From NCBI RefSeq assembly GCF_018332695.1, contig NZ_BOQN01000003.1:1-64000 (forward strand): a stretch of 64,000 bases of DNA, given 5' to 3'. Every line of letters begins with the position of its first letter. Within the stretch, counting starts at the first letter, position 1. This DNA is from Paractinoplanes toevensis (GTDB lineage Bacteria > Actinomycetota > Actinomycetes > Mycobacteriales > Micromonosporaceae). Shown piece after piece: positions 34,984-44,355 of this stretch. A program made the translations under genes and the position numbers. The notes under the pieces were generated by a model. The model had not been told where the DNA came from. It saw only the letters and a list, made by a program, of their open reading frames with translations, and did no database searches.

Positions 34984-35937
34984 CTACATGAAAGCGTAGG
35001 AGACGCGGCCCACCAGCTCGGCCGGCAGTTCCACGCCCTCGGCCTGGGCGCGGCCTCGCACCTGCTGGTCGACCACCGGGTCGATCCACACCTGACTCAG
35101 GACGGTGCGTACCGCCAGCTCGATCGGCAGGAAGCGGCTGTCGAGCGGGTTGAACGTGCGATAAGCACGTAGCGGGGCGGCCGCCGGGTCCAGCTGGATG
35201 ATCGGCGGCATCTCGTCCCAATCGGCGGGTAGCTCGCCCACCGTGACCGGTTCCGCCACCGGCCGGCCCAGGTGTCGTAGCAGGCCGAGGCGCTGCAACT
35301 GCCAGACCGTGGCCAGGAACGGGCACGACCACAGCCGGCCGTCCGGTGAGTCGCTCCACAGCTCGATGTCCACGAAGATCGAATGGTTCTGCACGGCGCT
35401 CTGCCGCGGCGGCCGCCACTCGCGGGGCCCGGACATCGCCGAGGTGGCCCGCGCGGGGGAGCGCTCGCCGTTGGTCAGCCAGCCCGACTCGGTGGTCGGC
35501 GGGCGGCCGCCGTTGGTGTCCTCGGCCGGCTCGTGCACCAGGTGTTCCTGAACCAGGGTGGCCAGGTCGACGTCGCCGGCCCGGGCGCAGCCGGACTCCC
35601 GCGCCACGTAGTCGATCCGCAAATCCGCCGCCTCAGCGGCGGTGACCAGCGCGGCGATCACCTCGGCCGGGGTGGAGAAGCGGGTGAAGTAGTCGTCGAT
35701 GAGGAAGCAGGTGCTGACCCGCGGGGTGCGCTTGGAGCCGAGCGACGCGGCGGTCTGCTCGATGGCGGTCCGCGCCCACGGCGCCACCCGCTGGAAGTGT
35801 TCGCGCAGCCGGGCCTCGCCGGCCCGGAAGTCGTCCATGTAGAGGTGGCCGAGCTCGACCGACAGGTGCGACAGCGCCACCGACTGGACGACGGGGGACG
35901 CACTCGCCTCGGTGAAGAGGCCGTCCGAGGCCGTCAC
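34984..35937 (-). CDS. SCO2522 family protein
   Basis: A 317-residue protein of unknown function from an actinobacterial family. Recognised segments are SHLSVELGHLYMDDFRAGEARLR, RVSTCFLIDDYFTRFSTPAEV, YVARESGCA, TTESGWLTNGERSP and the end GRVSYAFM. No nucleotide-binding motif or transmembrane helix is seen. The GTG at 35937 overlaps the stop of the SCO2523 gene (GTGA), so translation is coupled. It is the last gene of the minus-strand operon. The family name is from memory. Confidence 0.85.
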   Translation of the reverse strand: MTASDGLFTEASASPVVQSVALSHLSVELGHLYMDDFRAGEARLREHFQRVAPWARTAIEQTAASLGSKRTPRVSTCFLIDDYFTRFSTPAEVIAALVTAAEAADLRIDYVARESGCARAGDVDLATLVQEHLVHEPAEDTNGGRPPTTESGWLTNGERSPARATSAMSGPREWRPPRQSAVQNHSIFVDIELWSDSPDGRLWSCPFLATVWQLQRLGLLRHLGRPVAEPVTVGELPADWDEMPPIIQLDPAAAPLRAYRTFNPLDSRFLPIELAVRTVLSQVWIDPVVDQQVRGRAQAEGVELPAELVGRVSYAFM

Positions 35938-36851
35938 AGACCCGCCCAGGCGTCCGGGTCGACGATCTTCTTGGCCAGGTCCTCGAACGCGCTGACCGTG
36001 CTCTCGTTGGCGGTCCGGTGCAGCCAGACGTCGTCGTTGGTGAGCAGCTGCTCCTGCCATTGCAGCACCGGGTCGAGCGGGATGATGCCGAGCACGTCGA
36101 TCCGGCCGACCCGGTGGGTGGCGGCCAGTTCCTGCAGCCGCCGGTTACAGACGTCCAGCCAGGCCAGTTGTTCGGGCCGCATTCCGGCCTGATCGGGCGA
36201 GGCCGGGTCAACCACGGCCGTCCGCACGAAACGGATGTTCTCGCGCAGCCGGTCGCGGTCATGGCCCTGCCTCGCGCCTGCCTCGAGGAGGCCCTTCGGG
36301 CCGTACACGAGGCCGCTGGCGGCGATGATGTGTTGCCGGGTCCAGCGGTGGAAGACCACCCAGCGGGCCTCGATATCCATCAACTCGGGGCGAGCGGTGG
36401 CCGCCAGGACGATCTCCGTGGCGTACGAGCGGCCCGCGCTCAGATCGACGTGTACCAGGTCGTACTCCTCGTCCAGGCGTGCCAGTAGCTCGACGCAACG
36501 CCGGACGATATCGGGGGACGAGGGGAACTCGCTGCCGCCTCGGTCACCGGGCAGGAACATCAGCCGACCCGCGCCGGTCGGCCGGTTCCGGAGCGTCTCT
36601 CGCTGCGTCTCCGCCCAGACATTGATCTTGCGCGGCGCCGAGATATCGCCGGCCAGGTAAGCGTGCAGGCCGTCGCCGTCGGTGCCGGCCTGCGCGGCAC
36701 TCAGGTCGAAAATGGCCCCCGTGGTCGGCGAACCGAAGTCGAAGTCGAGGTAGCAGGCATCCCTGCCTTGCAAGGCCTGCCGGTAGGCGACGTTGGTGCT
36801 GGTGACCGAACGTCCGGTGCCGCCCTTGTCGGAGGTCGCAAAGATGATCAT
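35934..36851 (-). CDS. SCO2523 family variant P-loop protein (ParA/MinD-like)
   Basis: A 305-residue protein with a deviant Walker A: SDKGGTGRSVTS at 7-18. It keeps the ParA/MinD signature lysine (K9) but carries Arg14 where the P-loop lysine normally is. CYLDFDFGSP and VHVDLSAGRS match the following switch regions. It is therefore SIMIBI-fold, but ATP hydrolysis may be altered or absent. ParA/MinD proteins position cargo on membranes or nucleoid, and membrane-protein genes lie in the same cluster. It overlaps both neighbours by 4 nt (SCO2524 upstream frame and SCO2522 downstream), so it is tightly co-translated. Confidence 0.88.
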   Translation of the reverse strand: MIIFATSDKGGTGRSVTSTNVAYRQALQGRDACYLDFDFGSPTTGAIFDLSAAQAGTDGDGLHAYLAGDISAPRKINVWAETQRETLRNRPTGAGRLMFLPGDRGGSEFPSSPDIVRRCVELLARLDEEYDLVHVDLSAGRSYATEIVLAATARPELMDIEARWVVFHRWTRQHIIAASGLVYGPKGLLEAGARQGHDRDRLRENIRFVRTAVVDPASPDQAGMRPEQLAWLDVCNRRLQELAATHRVGRIDVLGIIPLDPVLQWQEQLLTNDDVWLHRTANESTVSAFEDLAKKIVDPDAWAGL

Positions 36852-38683
36852 AGGAGGTAGCCGGAATCGGCTCGTCGGGCCGCAGAGAGCCGGTCCAGTT
36901 TTCGCAGTACCTCCTCGACGACGGCCACCGCCGCACCCGGCCGCTGTCCGTGCATGGCACGGGCGCGTCTCAGCTCGGTCCCGATTCGTTCCAGTTCAGC
37001 CCGCAGCGTCGCGCCGCGGGTCGTGGTGCCGTTCAGCAACTCTCGGTCGTACATGTGATCCGCCTCGGCGAGCAGATCGGCCGCGATCTGCAGCAGAAGC
37101 TCGCTGGACAGCGGCGGTTCGTTGATCACAGTGGCTGCGGTTACCAGGCAGTCGACCACCCGCTTGGTGTAGTACCAGGAAGCCTGATCGACTTCCTGCG
37201 GTAGGTACACATAGGCGCCGGCGGCGAAGTCCCACAGGCCGCGGTCGCGGCCGTGCCGGATCACCCGCATGCCCAGGTGCTCCCAGATCGCGTCGGACAG
37301 CTCGAGCATCCGGCTGCGGGTCGCCCCGTCCGTGGTCATGTTGGCGAGATTGAGCGTGCGCTTCAACAGCGTGGGCGAGATGTCGGCAACCGTCCAGTGC
37401 AGAGGAGGTCCGCCTGCGGCATCGCTTCCCTCGAGGGGGAAGTGGAGGCCGGGGGAGTGGACACCGACGGCAGGCTCCGGCTCGGTTGAGCGGTGCGTGA
37501 TCCGGGCTCTGTTCGCCAGTTCCTCCAGCACGGCGGCGACTCGGCTCATCTCCGCGCCGGTTGTGCGCATGGTCGTCATGTTCTGCATGACCATCCCACT
37601 GACCAGCAGCGTGAAGTAGTCGAACTCGATGCCGTCGGTGGTCCGCCAGGGGAAGTCCTCCAGAGGCCAGCGGCCCGATCCGAACGTCGCGATCGTCGCC
37701 CAATAGGACCGGGTCAGTTCGAAACGTAGCTGGAGTGCCTGAGCGAGACGTGCCTGCTCCAGATCGAGCAGGCCGAGCAGGCGGATGCGCTCGGACGAGA
37801 GTTGCTGAATGGCGTCGAGCGCGACCGCGGTGAAATACAGGTACGGCGCGTTCTGCGCCACGCCGTCTCGCTGCTCACCCACATCAGCGGACGTCTCGTT
37901 GCGTACCACCCCCCAGGACCAGCCACATTCGAACAGGCGGTTCGGGTTGTCCAGCTCGCTTCCCTCGGCGGAGCCCGAGCCCATGATGACATCGTCACGT
38001 AGCCGGGCCTGGATCTCCCGCAAAGCCCGGCGCAGCTCCTCGACCACGATGTGGGAGGGACGTCGCTCCTGATTCACCGTGCGGATCAGCTCCCGGCCGA
38101 GCGAGCTGTCCGTCGTGAACACGTTGACCGCGAAACTGTCCAGCAACCCGGTCATGGCGGCGGTCAGCCGACGGTTGGCCATCTGCTCCACCTCGTCGAT
38201 CTGCCGCACCAGTGCGGCGCGGGTGACCACTTGGCGGAACACCTTGGTGAAGCCGATGATCGCCAGCGTCAGCGTCACCGATATGGAGAACGAATCGACG
38301 ACATCGAGGTCCAGTTGCTCCGGCTCGATTTTTTCGCGGGGACCCTCCGAGCTGAAGTAGGTACCGCCGGAGAAGATCGGCCGCCCGTCCGGCCCGGTGT
38401 ACCGGTTGAGGTACTCACCGAGAGCGCGCAGCAGGCGTTGTGGGATCTGCAGGTTGTCGCCGAGCGGGCCCAGCGCTTCGAGGACGTCGTCGGTGACGGT
38501 ATCGGGCTGGTCGAGGCGGAAGATCGGCATCTCGGTCGCCGGGGCCATGATGCACAGCAACTGTTCGGCGTCGCTGATCGAGTTGCTGCCGTCGCGGCCG
38601 CCTGGCATCCATCCGTCGCCGTAGGACACCCGCGCCGTGGCGCGCCAGATTTCGAGCAGCTGCTGGCGTGGCTTGATCTGCAT
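36848..38683 (-). CDS. SCO2524 family protein, copy A
   Basis: A 611-residue, mostly helical protein of unknown function, starting MQIKPRQQLLEIWRATARVSYGDG split by the family's usual WxxGGRDGSNSISDAEQLLC block (about 27-44). Other family blocks are DVVDSFSISVTLTLAIIGF, RLFECGWSWG, PYLYFTAVALDAIQ, FELTRSYWATIATFG, WPLEDFPW, and SWYYTKRVVDCLV. The moderately hydrophobic stretch around 125-150 could associate with membrane. Its stop overlaps the SCO2523 start. A diverged second copy lies at 39711. The family name is from memory. Confidence 0.85.
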   Translation of the reverse strand: MQIKPRQQLLEIWRATARVSYGDGWMPGGRDGSNSISDAEQLLCIMAPATEMPIFRLDQPDTVTDDVLEALGPLGDNLQIPQRLLRALGEYLNRYTGPDGRPIFSGGTYFSSEGPREKIEPEQLDLDVVDSFSISVTLTLAIIGFTKVFRQVVTRAALVRQIDEVEQMANRRLTAAMTGLLDSFAVNVFTTDSSLGRELIRTVNQERRPSHIVVEELRRALREIQARLRDDVIMGSGSAEGSELDNPNRLFECGWSWGVVRNETSADVGEQRDGVAQNAPYLYFTAVALDAIQQLSSERIRLLGLLDLEQARLAQALQLRFELTRSYWATIATFGSGRWPLEDFPWRTTDGIEFDYFTLLVSGMVMQNMTTMRTTGAEMSRVAAVLEELANRARITHRSTEPEPAVGVHSPGLHFPLEGSDAAGGPPLHWTVADISPTLLKRTLNLANMTTDGATRSRMLELSDAIWEHLGMRVIRHGRDRGLWDFAAGAYVYLPQEVDQASWYYTKRVVDCLVTAATVINEPPLSSELLLQIAADLLAEADHMYDRELLNGTTTRGATLRAELERIGTELRRARAMHGQRPGAAVAVVEEVLRKLDRLSAARRADSGYLL

Positions 38684-38691
38684 CCGCTTCC

Positions 38692-39675
38692 TCAGCTCCG
38701 CAGTTGGAACACAATGTCGGCGACCTGCTCGGCGCAGCCCCACGAGAGGGTTACCCCGGAGCCGCCGTGGCCGTAGTTGTGAATGATGTGGCCGTCGCCG
38801 GCGGGCTCGACCTCGAGGCGGACCTCGGGCCGATGGGGACGGATGCCGGTGCGTCGTCGTCGCGCGTGGTCGTCGAAGGTCTCGCCGGGGAACGCCTCCC
38901 GGCACCGCCGCAGGATCGCGTCGGGGATCTCGTCGTCGGGCATCGCGGCGTCCTCGCCCTTCTCCATGCTGCCACCCAGGACCAGGGTCGCACCGTGCGG
39001 GAACACGTACGTCATGTCGTGTTGCTCGCCGGTGGTGTATTCGGCGAAGAAGGTCTTTCGCCCCTGCGGGTTGCCGACCACCACCAGCCGGCCGCGGGAC
39101 GGGTGGACCTGGGTGTCCGGCACGAGGTCGCGGGCGCCGATGCCGGTGCAGTTGACCACGATGCCGGCCTCGGCGGTCACCTCGGCGAGGGATCCCAGCC
39201 GGCCCCGCGACAGCGTCCCGCCGCCGGCCTCGAAACGCTGCCGCAGCGCCTTGAGGTACGGCGGCATGTCGATCACCGGCACCCGGTAGCGCCAGCCGGT
39301 GACGAAACCCTGCGGCAACTCGGCGGGCGGGCAGGGGCGGAAGGTGGGCAGGCTCTCGATGTACGGCGGGGGTCTGAGCTGCTGGCGGCAGGCCTCGAGG
39401 CCGTCGACCAGAGTGACTCCCGGGAAATGCTCGCCGGCGAGCTGCCCGAACCGGCGGGCGGTGCGCCCGGCCCAGTCGCCCAGGCGATCGTGCTGGGCGT
39501 GACTCGGGTCGAAGATGGCCCCGGCGGCGGCGGAGTTGGTCTCCTCGGCCCACTGCTCGGCGACGATGTGGACCCGGGGCGCCGAGCCACCGGAGCTCTC
39601 GACCAACTGGACGCCGGTGGTCAGGCCGATGACGCCGGCGCCGATGATCAGGACGTCGTTGCGGTCGGCAGCCAT
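38692..39675 (-). CDS. D-amino-acid-oxidase-like FAD-dependent oxidoreductase, copy 2
   Basis: A 327-residue DAO-family flavoprotein. The FAD motif GAGVIG is at 12-17 and the C-terminal loop is HNYGHGGSGVTLSWGCA. It is a paralogue of the protein at 30669 (shared FVTGWRYRVPVIDMPPYL / FVHGWRYRAPIIDMPHYL), so the two probably act on related substrates. It sits inside the operon, 8 bp before SCO2524 copy A and 35 bp after copy B, which ties flavin oxidation to the SCO252x system. ATG 39675 is chosen; ATG 39708 would overlap the upstream stop and add 11 residues. Confidence 0.88.
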   Translation of the reverse strand: MAADRNDVLIIGAGVIGLTTGVQLVESSGGSAPRVHIVAEQWAEETNSAAAGAIFDPSHAQHDRLGDWAGRTARRFGQLAGEHFPGVTLVDGLEACRQQLRPPPYIESLPTFRPCPPAELPQGFVTGWRYRVPVIDMPPYLKALRQRFEAGGGTLSRGRLGSLAEVTAEAGIVVNCTGIGARDLVPDTQVHPSRGRLVVVGNPQGRKTFFAEYTTGEQHDMTYVFPHGATLVLGGSMEKGEDAAMPDDEIPDAILRRCREAFPGETFDDHARRRRTGIRPHRPEVRLEVEPAGDGHIIHNYGHGGSGVTLSWGCAEQVADIVFQLRS

Positions 39676-39710
39676 GTCTTCGAGATTAGATACCGTCCGC
39701 ACCATCATGG

Positions 39711-41537
39711 CTACCCCGCGTCGTTCTGCCAGGCGGCTGCCACCCGGTCGAGTTCGCGCAGGGCCTCGAAGAGGTAGCCGAGGGCGATGTCCGGCGCAGT
39801 GGTGTGGGTCTGGCGGGCGCGTTCCAGGCCGGCCCGGATCCGGCCCATGTCGTTGCCGGTGCGGGGTGACCCGCGCAGCAGTTCGCGGCTGTAGCGGTGG
39901 TTCGCCATCTGGAGCAGATCGGCGGCCAGCCGGTCGACCAGTTCACTCTCCGGCGGTTTCCCCTCGATCACCTGGACCGCGGTGACCAGGCAGTCCACCA
40001 CCCGCTTGGTGTAGTACCAGGAGACCTCGTCGTGCCGCACCGGGACGTCGGGGAGCGCGCCGATCGGCTGGTCCCAGAGGCCGGTCCAGGCGGCGTCCCG
40101 TTCTCGGCGGTGGTCGAGGTGGTTCCAGATCTCGTCGGCGAGTTCGAGCAGCTTCGCGCGTTCGTCGCCGGTGTGGTCGAACAGGCCGATCAGGTTCAGG
40201 GTGCTCTTCAGCAGTTGCGGAGCCATGTCCGCGAAGATCCAGCTCAGCCGGGGCCCGCCCAGTTTCTCGCTGCCCACCAGCGGGAAGGCGATGCCGGGAT
40301 GATGCACGACGGTGGCCGGGTCGTCCGGCGGAGCCCACAGTGAGATGCGGCTGCGCTCGGCCAGGTCGTCCAGCACCTCGGCGATGCGATGCAGGTCGGC
40401 GGTCGCCGGCCGGGGTGCGATGTGGTGCAGCAGCAGTGCCGTGACCAGCAGGGTGTAGTAGTCGGTGTGCAGTCCGTCGGTGGTCTGCCAGGGAGCGTTC
40501 TCCAGCGGCCACCGGCCCGGTCCGAAGGTCGCGACGGTCGCCCAGTAGGCGCCGGTCAGTTCGAGGCGGATCTCCAGGTGCCGGGCCAGGCGGTTCTGCT
40601 CCTCGGTGAGCAGCCCGCCCGGCTGGGTGCGCTTGGCGGTGAGCTCCTGGATCGCCTCCATCGCCACGGTGGTGAAGTACAGGTACGGCTTGTTCTCCGC
40701 GACACCGTCGCGCTGAACGCCCACCGCCACCGACGTCTCGACCTTCGGCGCCTGCTCGACCAGGCCCCACGACCAGCCGCACTCGAACAGGTAACCGTTG
40801 TCCTCGAGGTCGGCTATCGGCACCATGCCCGGCTTTCCCACGACGTCGTCCCGCAGCCGGGCGCGGATCCCGTCGACCGCGGTATGCAGGCTCTGCGCGG
40901 CGCGGTCGGTCGAGTGGCCGTCCCGGGTGAGGGTCTTGAGCAGTTGCGCGCCTTCTCGGTCGTCGATCCGGAACACGTTGACCGAGAAGCTGCGCAGGAG
41001 GCCGATCAGCGCGGCGGTGAGCCGCGTGCTCGCCTTCTCCGCCAGCTCGTCCACTTTCTTCTTGACCTCGGGCCGGCGCACCTTCCGGCGGAAGCCGCGG
41101 GCGAAGTCGATGATTGCCAGCGTCAGCACCACCGAGACGGCGAACGAGTCGACGACGTCCTGGGACTGTTGCTCGGGGGTGGCCGTGGTGCTGTCCGCCC
41201 CGAAGGCCGAGCCGCCGGCGAAGAGGGGTGTCCCGTCCGCGCCGGTGTATCGATCGAGGTAGTCGGTCAGCGCCTCCAGCAGGCGCTGGGGCACCTCGAT
41301 CACGGTGCCCAGCGAACTCAGCGCGGCCTCGGCGTCGCCACCGACCTCGTCCGGATCGTCGACCCGGAAGTCCCGCAGCCGAGTGGCCGGGCCGAGGATG
41401 CAGAGGAGCTGCTCGGCGTCACTGATCGAGTTGCTGCGGGCCCGGCCGCCGGGCACCCACATATCGTCCCGGTAGGAGATGCGCGCGACCCGGCCCCAGA
41501 TGCCGAGGATCTCCTGGCGTGGCTCGATCTGTAACAA
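39711..41537 (-). CDS. SCO2524 family protein, copy B
   Basis: A 608-residue paralogue of the protein at 36848. Shared blocks are VPGGRARSNSISDAEQLLC, DVVDSFAVSVVLTLAIIDFA, YLFECGWSWG, PYLYFTTVAMEAIQ, TGAYWATVATFGPGRWPLE and SWYYTKRVVDCLVTA. Divergence is substantial, so the duplication is old or one copy was acquired. The TTG at 41537 is the best start (MLQIEPRQEIL aligns with copy A) with a GAGGTGA ribosome site. It begins 6 bp after the methyltransferase gene stop. Confidence 0.82.
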   Translation of the reverse strand: MLQIEPRQEILGIWGRVARISYRDDMWVPGGRARSNSISDAEQLLCILGPATRLRDFRVDDPDEVGGDAEAALSSLGTVIEVPQRLLEALTDYLDRYTGADGTPLFAGGSAFGADSTTATPEQQSQDVVDSFAVSVVLTLAIIDFARGFRRKVRRPEVKKKVDELAEKASTRLTAALIGLLRSFSVNVFRIDDREGAQLLKTLTRDGHSTDRAAQSLHTAVDGIRARLRDDVVGKPGMVPIADLEDNGYLFECGWSWGLVEQAPKVETSVAVGVQRDGVAENKPYLYFTTVAMEAIQELTAKRTQPGGLLTEEQNRLARHLEIRLELTGAYWATVATFGPGRWPLENAPWQTTDGLHTDYYTLLVTALLLHHIAPRPATADLHRIAEVLDDLAERSRISLWAPPDDPATVVHHPGIAFPLVGSEKLGGPRLSWIFADMAPQLLKSTLNLIGLFDHTGDERAKLLELADEIWNHLDHRRERDAAWTGLWDQPIGALPDVPVRHDEVSWYYTKRVVDCLVTAVQVIEGKPPESELVDRLAADLLQMANHRYSRELLRGSPRTGNDMGRIRAGLERARQTHTTAPDIALGYLFEALRELDRVAAAWQNDAG

Positions 41538-41543
41538 CCCGTG

Positions 41544-42311
41544 TCACCTCTTGAAGCCGGTAGCCACCATCATCCCGTGGTATCCCTCGCGCAGGCCCTC
41601 GCTGTTCACGTGGGTGATCCGCACGTCGCGGGCGACCGGTGTGAGTGCCTCGGCCACGTCGTTCTCGTCCACCCAGCACGCCGGGAACTTCTGCCCGGCC
41701 ACGGTGTAGCCGGAGGACCCGCGCATGAACGCCGAGGCGAACGGCGCGCCCCGGACCAGGCTGTTGACGAACAGCCGCATGGCGCGGCAGAACTCCTCGT
41801 GCTCGGTGGTGATCGACTCGGCCACGAAGAACATCGTCGCGATCTCGTAGTGGTTGGGGGTCAGCGAGAAGACGTTGCCCCGTTCGACCAGGGCGCGGCG
41901 GCGCAGGCGATCGAGTGGGTGCTCGATCGCCTGGTAGTGCGGGTACCCCTCGGACATCTCCCGCCAGAAGTCCAGCCAGGACATCCGCGGCCGGGCCAGT
42001 TCCTGCCGCAGCCAGGCGCGGTTGGAGTGGGCCCTTTCGAAAAGCGTCACCCGCGAGGAGTACGGCAACATGGTCAGCGCCGGGTAGAGGTTGGCGCCGG
42101 TGCCCACGTCGATCGCGCGGGCCGACCCGATCGGCATCCGGGTGCCGGCGAAGAACTCCTTGACGATGTCGATGATCTCGGCGTCGTCCGAGCGCAGCGT
42201 GCCGTAGTTGGTGCTCCAGTACGTGTCCGGGTCGAACATCTCCCACTCGACCTCGGCGTTCAGAGCGGTTCGGGCGATCGGGTGCATCGCGCGCGAGTCG
42301 TCATCGGCCAC
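41544..42311 (-). CDS. SCO2525 family SAM-dependent methyltransferase, copy A
   Basis: A 255-residue class I methyltransferase. Motif I is AIDVGTGANLYPAL (66-79), preceded by YWSTNYGTLRSDD and followed by SSRVTLFERAHSNRAWL. TMFFVAESIT and APFASAFMRGSSGYTVAG are post-motif blocks. The N-terminal YxxNYGTLR pattern recalls the NNMT/PNMT/TEMT group of small-molecule N-methyltransferases. The GTG at 42311 has GGAGG five bases upstream and aligns with copy B. It is upstream of SCO2524 copy B with 6 bp between. The substrate is unknown. Confidence 0.87.
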   Translation of the reverse strand: MADDDSRAMHPIARTALNAEVEWEMFDPDTYWSTNYGTLRSDDAEIIDIVKEFFAGTRMPIGSARAIDVGTGANLYPALTMLPYSSRVTLFERAHSNRAWLRQELARPRMSWLDFWREMSEGYPHYQAIEHPLDRLRRRALVERGNVFSLTPNHYEIATMFFVAESITTEHEEFCRAMRLFVNSLVRGAPFASAFMRGSSGYTVAGQKFPACWVDENDVAEALTPVARDVRITHVNSEGLREGYHGMMVATGFKR

Positions 42312-42471
42312 GGGATCCTCCGGCGCTTGGGTCGGGCGTCGACGGGTGCGTGACGCGATCATCGGCTGTCGGTGGAGCGGGTCTCGCAACTCGGCACTGA
42401 GGCTGGTAGCCGCCGTCCTTGCAGATTAGAACGTCGTCGGACATCTGTGCAGGCAAGAGCCTCATTCGACT

Positions 42472-43227
42472 CTATGTCCCTTTTGTTGTTATGTCGGCGC
42501 GGGCGGCCTTCCACAGTTCCTCGAACCGGTCCTGGCGTCTCTTCACCAGCAGGGGGTTGACGACGAGCGCCACGCTGTCGATCTGCGGCGTGACGTTCTT
42601 GCGCACCGATCGTGCCGTGTGGAACTCGTAGCTGATCTTCTGATCGAAGACGATGAAGTCCGCCAGGTCGTTCTGGTAGAGGAAGTCGACGTCCTCGGGG
42701 AGCAGGGTCCGGGTCTCCACGCCGATCTTCTGATGCGGTTCCAGCAGCGACTTGATCTGGTCGGTGTCGGTTGCGTCCTCGTCGAGCAGGAAGAGCCGGC
42801 GGATCTGGACCTTCCGCTCGATGGCCCGGCGCTGCCGGTCCAGATAACGCAGACCGAGGTCGCTGGCCCAGAACTCGCCCTCGTCGACGAATCCGCGGTA
42901 CCGGTCGAACGACGTCATGCTGGTCGCGTCGATCAGGCGGCTGAGGCTCTGCCGGTCGAGGTGGCCTTCGGCGGTGGCCAGGTGGGTGGCGGCCGCGCTG
43001 ATCGCGCCCACCGACTCCTTGAGCCAGGCCGCCTGCTCCGCGTTCTCGGTCTGGGTGCGGCGGGCCTGCTCGGCGTTCTCGATCAGGAACTGGACCACCA
43101 GGACGATGCCGGCGACGAAGACCGACATGGTCAGCTGCCAGATCTTCGGCTGCTCGGTGATGTTGGTGAGCAGATAGGTCAGGCCACCGGCGATGGCGGT
43201 AACGATGATCTTGACAAGGATCTGCAC
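42472..43227 (-). CDS. Two-helix membrane protein with conserved cytoplasmic domain, paralogue 2 of 3
   Basis: A 251-residue protein. Helices lie at about 3-20 (LVKIIVTAIAGGLTYLLT) and 29-49, followed by a coiled-coil-like region (NAEQARRTQTENAEQA) and the C-terminal domain with RRLFLLDE, IGVETRTLL and FIVFDQKISYEF. It matches the proteins at 31860 and 44916. GTG 43227 has GGGGGGA six bases upstream; a TTG at 43242 is an alternative. It lies between the two methyltransferase genes, facing the same way. It may tether or regulate the pathway at the membrane (inference). Confidence 0.82.
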   Translation of the reverse strand: MQILVKIIVTAIAGGLTYLLTNITEQPKIWQLTMSVFVAGIVLVVQFLIENAEQARRTQTENAEQAAWLKESVGAISAAATHLATAEGHLDRQSLSRLIDATSMTSFDRYRGFVDEGEFWASDLGLRYLDRQRRAIERKVQIRRLFLLDEDATDTDQIKSLLEPHQKIGVETRTLLPEDVDFLYQNDLADFIVFDQKISYEFHTARSVRKNVTPQIDSVALVVNPLLVKRRQDRFEELWKAARADITTKGT

Positions 43228-43330
43228 GCGTCGTCCCCCCAAGGCCCACGTGTCTACATCAGATCGGACGAGGTCAACTTCCGCAATGAGTCCGCCGATG
43301 GTTGCGCTCGGTGACGGCGAGGGTGGTGTG

Positions 43331-44095
43331 TTACTTCTTCCGGCCGGTCGCGACCATCATCCCGCTGTAACCCTCCCGCAGGTCGTTGCTGTCCACCGTC
43401 TCGATCTCCAGCCGGCGCGCGACCGGGGTCAGCGCCTCCCGGACGTCGTCCTCGCTCACCGAGCACGCCGGGAATCCGATGTCGCCGACGAAGTAGCCGG
43501 AGGAGTTGCGCATGAACGCGGCGGCGAACGGCGCACCGGGCACCAGCGAGTCGACGAACAGGCGGGCGGCGCGGCGGAACTCGTCGTCCCGGGTGGTGAT
43601 CGACTCCGCCACGAAGAACATCGTGCCGAGGTCGTACCGGTTCGGCTTCAGGTCGAAGACGTTGCCCTTGGTCACCTCGGCCCGGTCGGCCAGCAGTCGG
43701 AGCGGGCTGGGGATCCGGGCGTAGGGCCGCCGGCCGCCGGAGATCTCCCGCCAGAACTGGAGCCAGGACTCCTGCGGCCGGGCCAGCGACTGGTGCAGCC
43801 AAGTCCGGTTGGTGTAGGCCCGTTCGTAGAGCGTCACCCGGGAGGAGTAGGGCAGCATGGTCAGCGCGGGGTAGAGATTGGTGCCGGAGCCGACGTCGAT
43901 CGCGTGGCCGATGAACTTCTCCGGCAGGCTCGTTGCAAAGAAGTCCGCAATGATCCTGATGATGGCGGCGTCGTCCCAGCGCAGGGTGCCGTAGTTGTTC
44001 GCGAAGTACGCCTGCGAGTCGAAGTCGTCCCACTCGACGTCGGCGTTACCGATCAAGCCGGCCACTGATACTGCGCGCGGGTCTTCGTCCGGCAC
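43331..44095 (-). CDS. SCO2525 family SAM-dependent methyltransferase, copy B
   Basis: A 254-residue paralogue of the protein at 41544. Motif I is HAIDVGSGTNLYPALTML (64-81), with YFANNYGTLRWDD, SSRVTLYERAYTNRTWL, TMFFVAESIT and APFAAAFMRNSSGYFVG aligned to copy A. The end GYSGMMVATGRKK also matches (GYHGMMVATGFKR). The GTG at 44095 has GGAGGG five bases upstream. The SAM-binding residues appear intact in both copies, so both may be active on related substrates. Confidence 0.87.
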   Translation of the reverse strand: MPDEDPRAVSVAGLIGNADVEWDDFDSQAYFANNYGTLRWDDAAIIRIIADFFATSLPEKFIGHAIDVGSGTNLYPALTMLPYSSRVTLYERAYTNRTWLHQSLARPQESWLQFWREISGGRRPYARIPSPLRLLADRAEVTKGNVFDLKPNRYDLGTMFFVAESITTRDDEFRRAARLFVDSLVPGAPFAAAFMRNSSGYFVGDIGFPACSVSEDDVREALTPVARRLEIETVDSNDLREGYSGMMVATGRKK

Positions 44096-44355
44096 AGATG
44101 CCCTCCGTCTCTCAGGAGTCTATGAGTCAGCGGCCGAGTGCGGGAGGCGCGCGCGAAGTCGGCTGGTCCACCGAGGGTAACCCTGGGTCCACGGATGGCG
44201 CCATCATGCGATCGAGGGCCTTGGTCCGGATCGGCCGTCAGATGTCGTGTTCGCGTCGCAGAAATGACAACCGTGATCCGATGTGTCCGATCATCCGATG
44301 AACCATCGGCCACTCGGATCATGCGCGAGATCATCAATGGTCGTTGGGTGCACAC

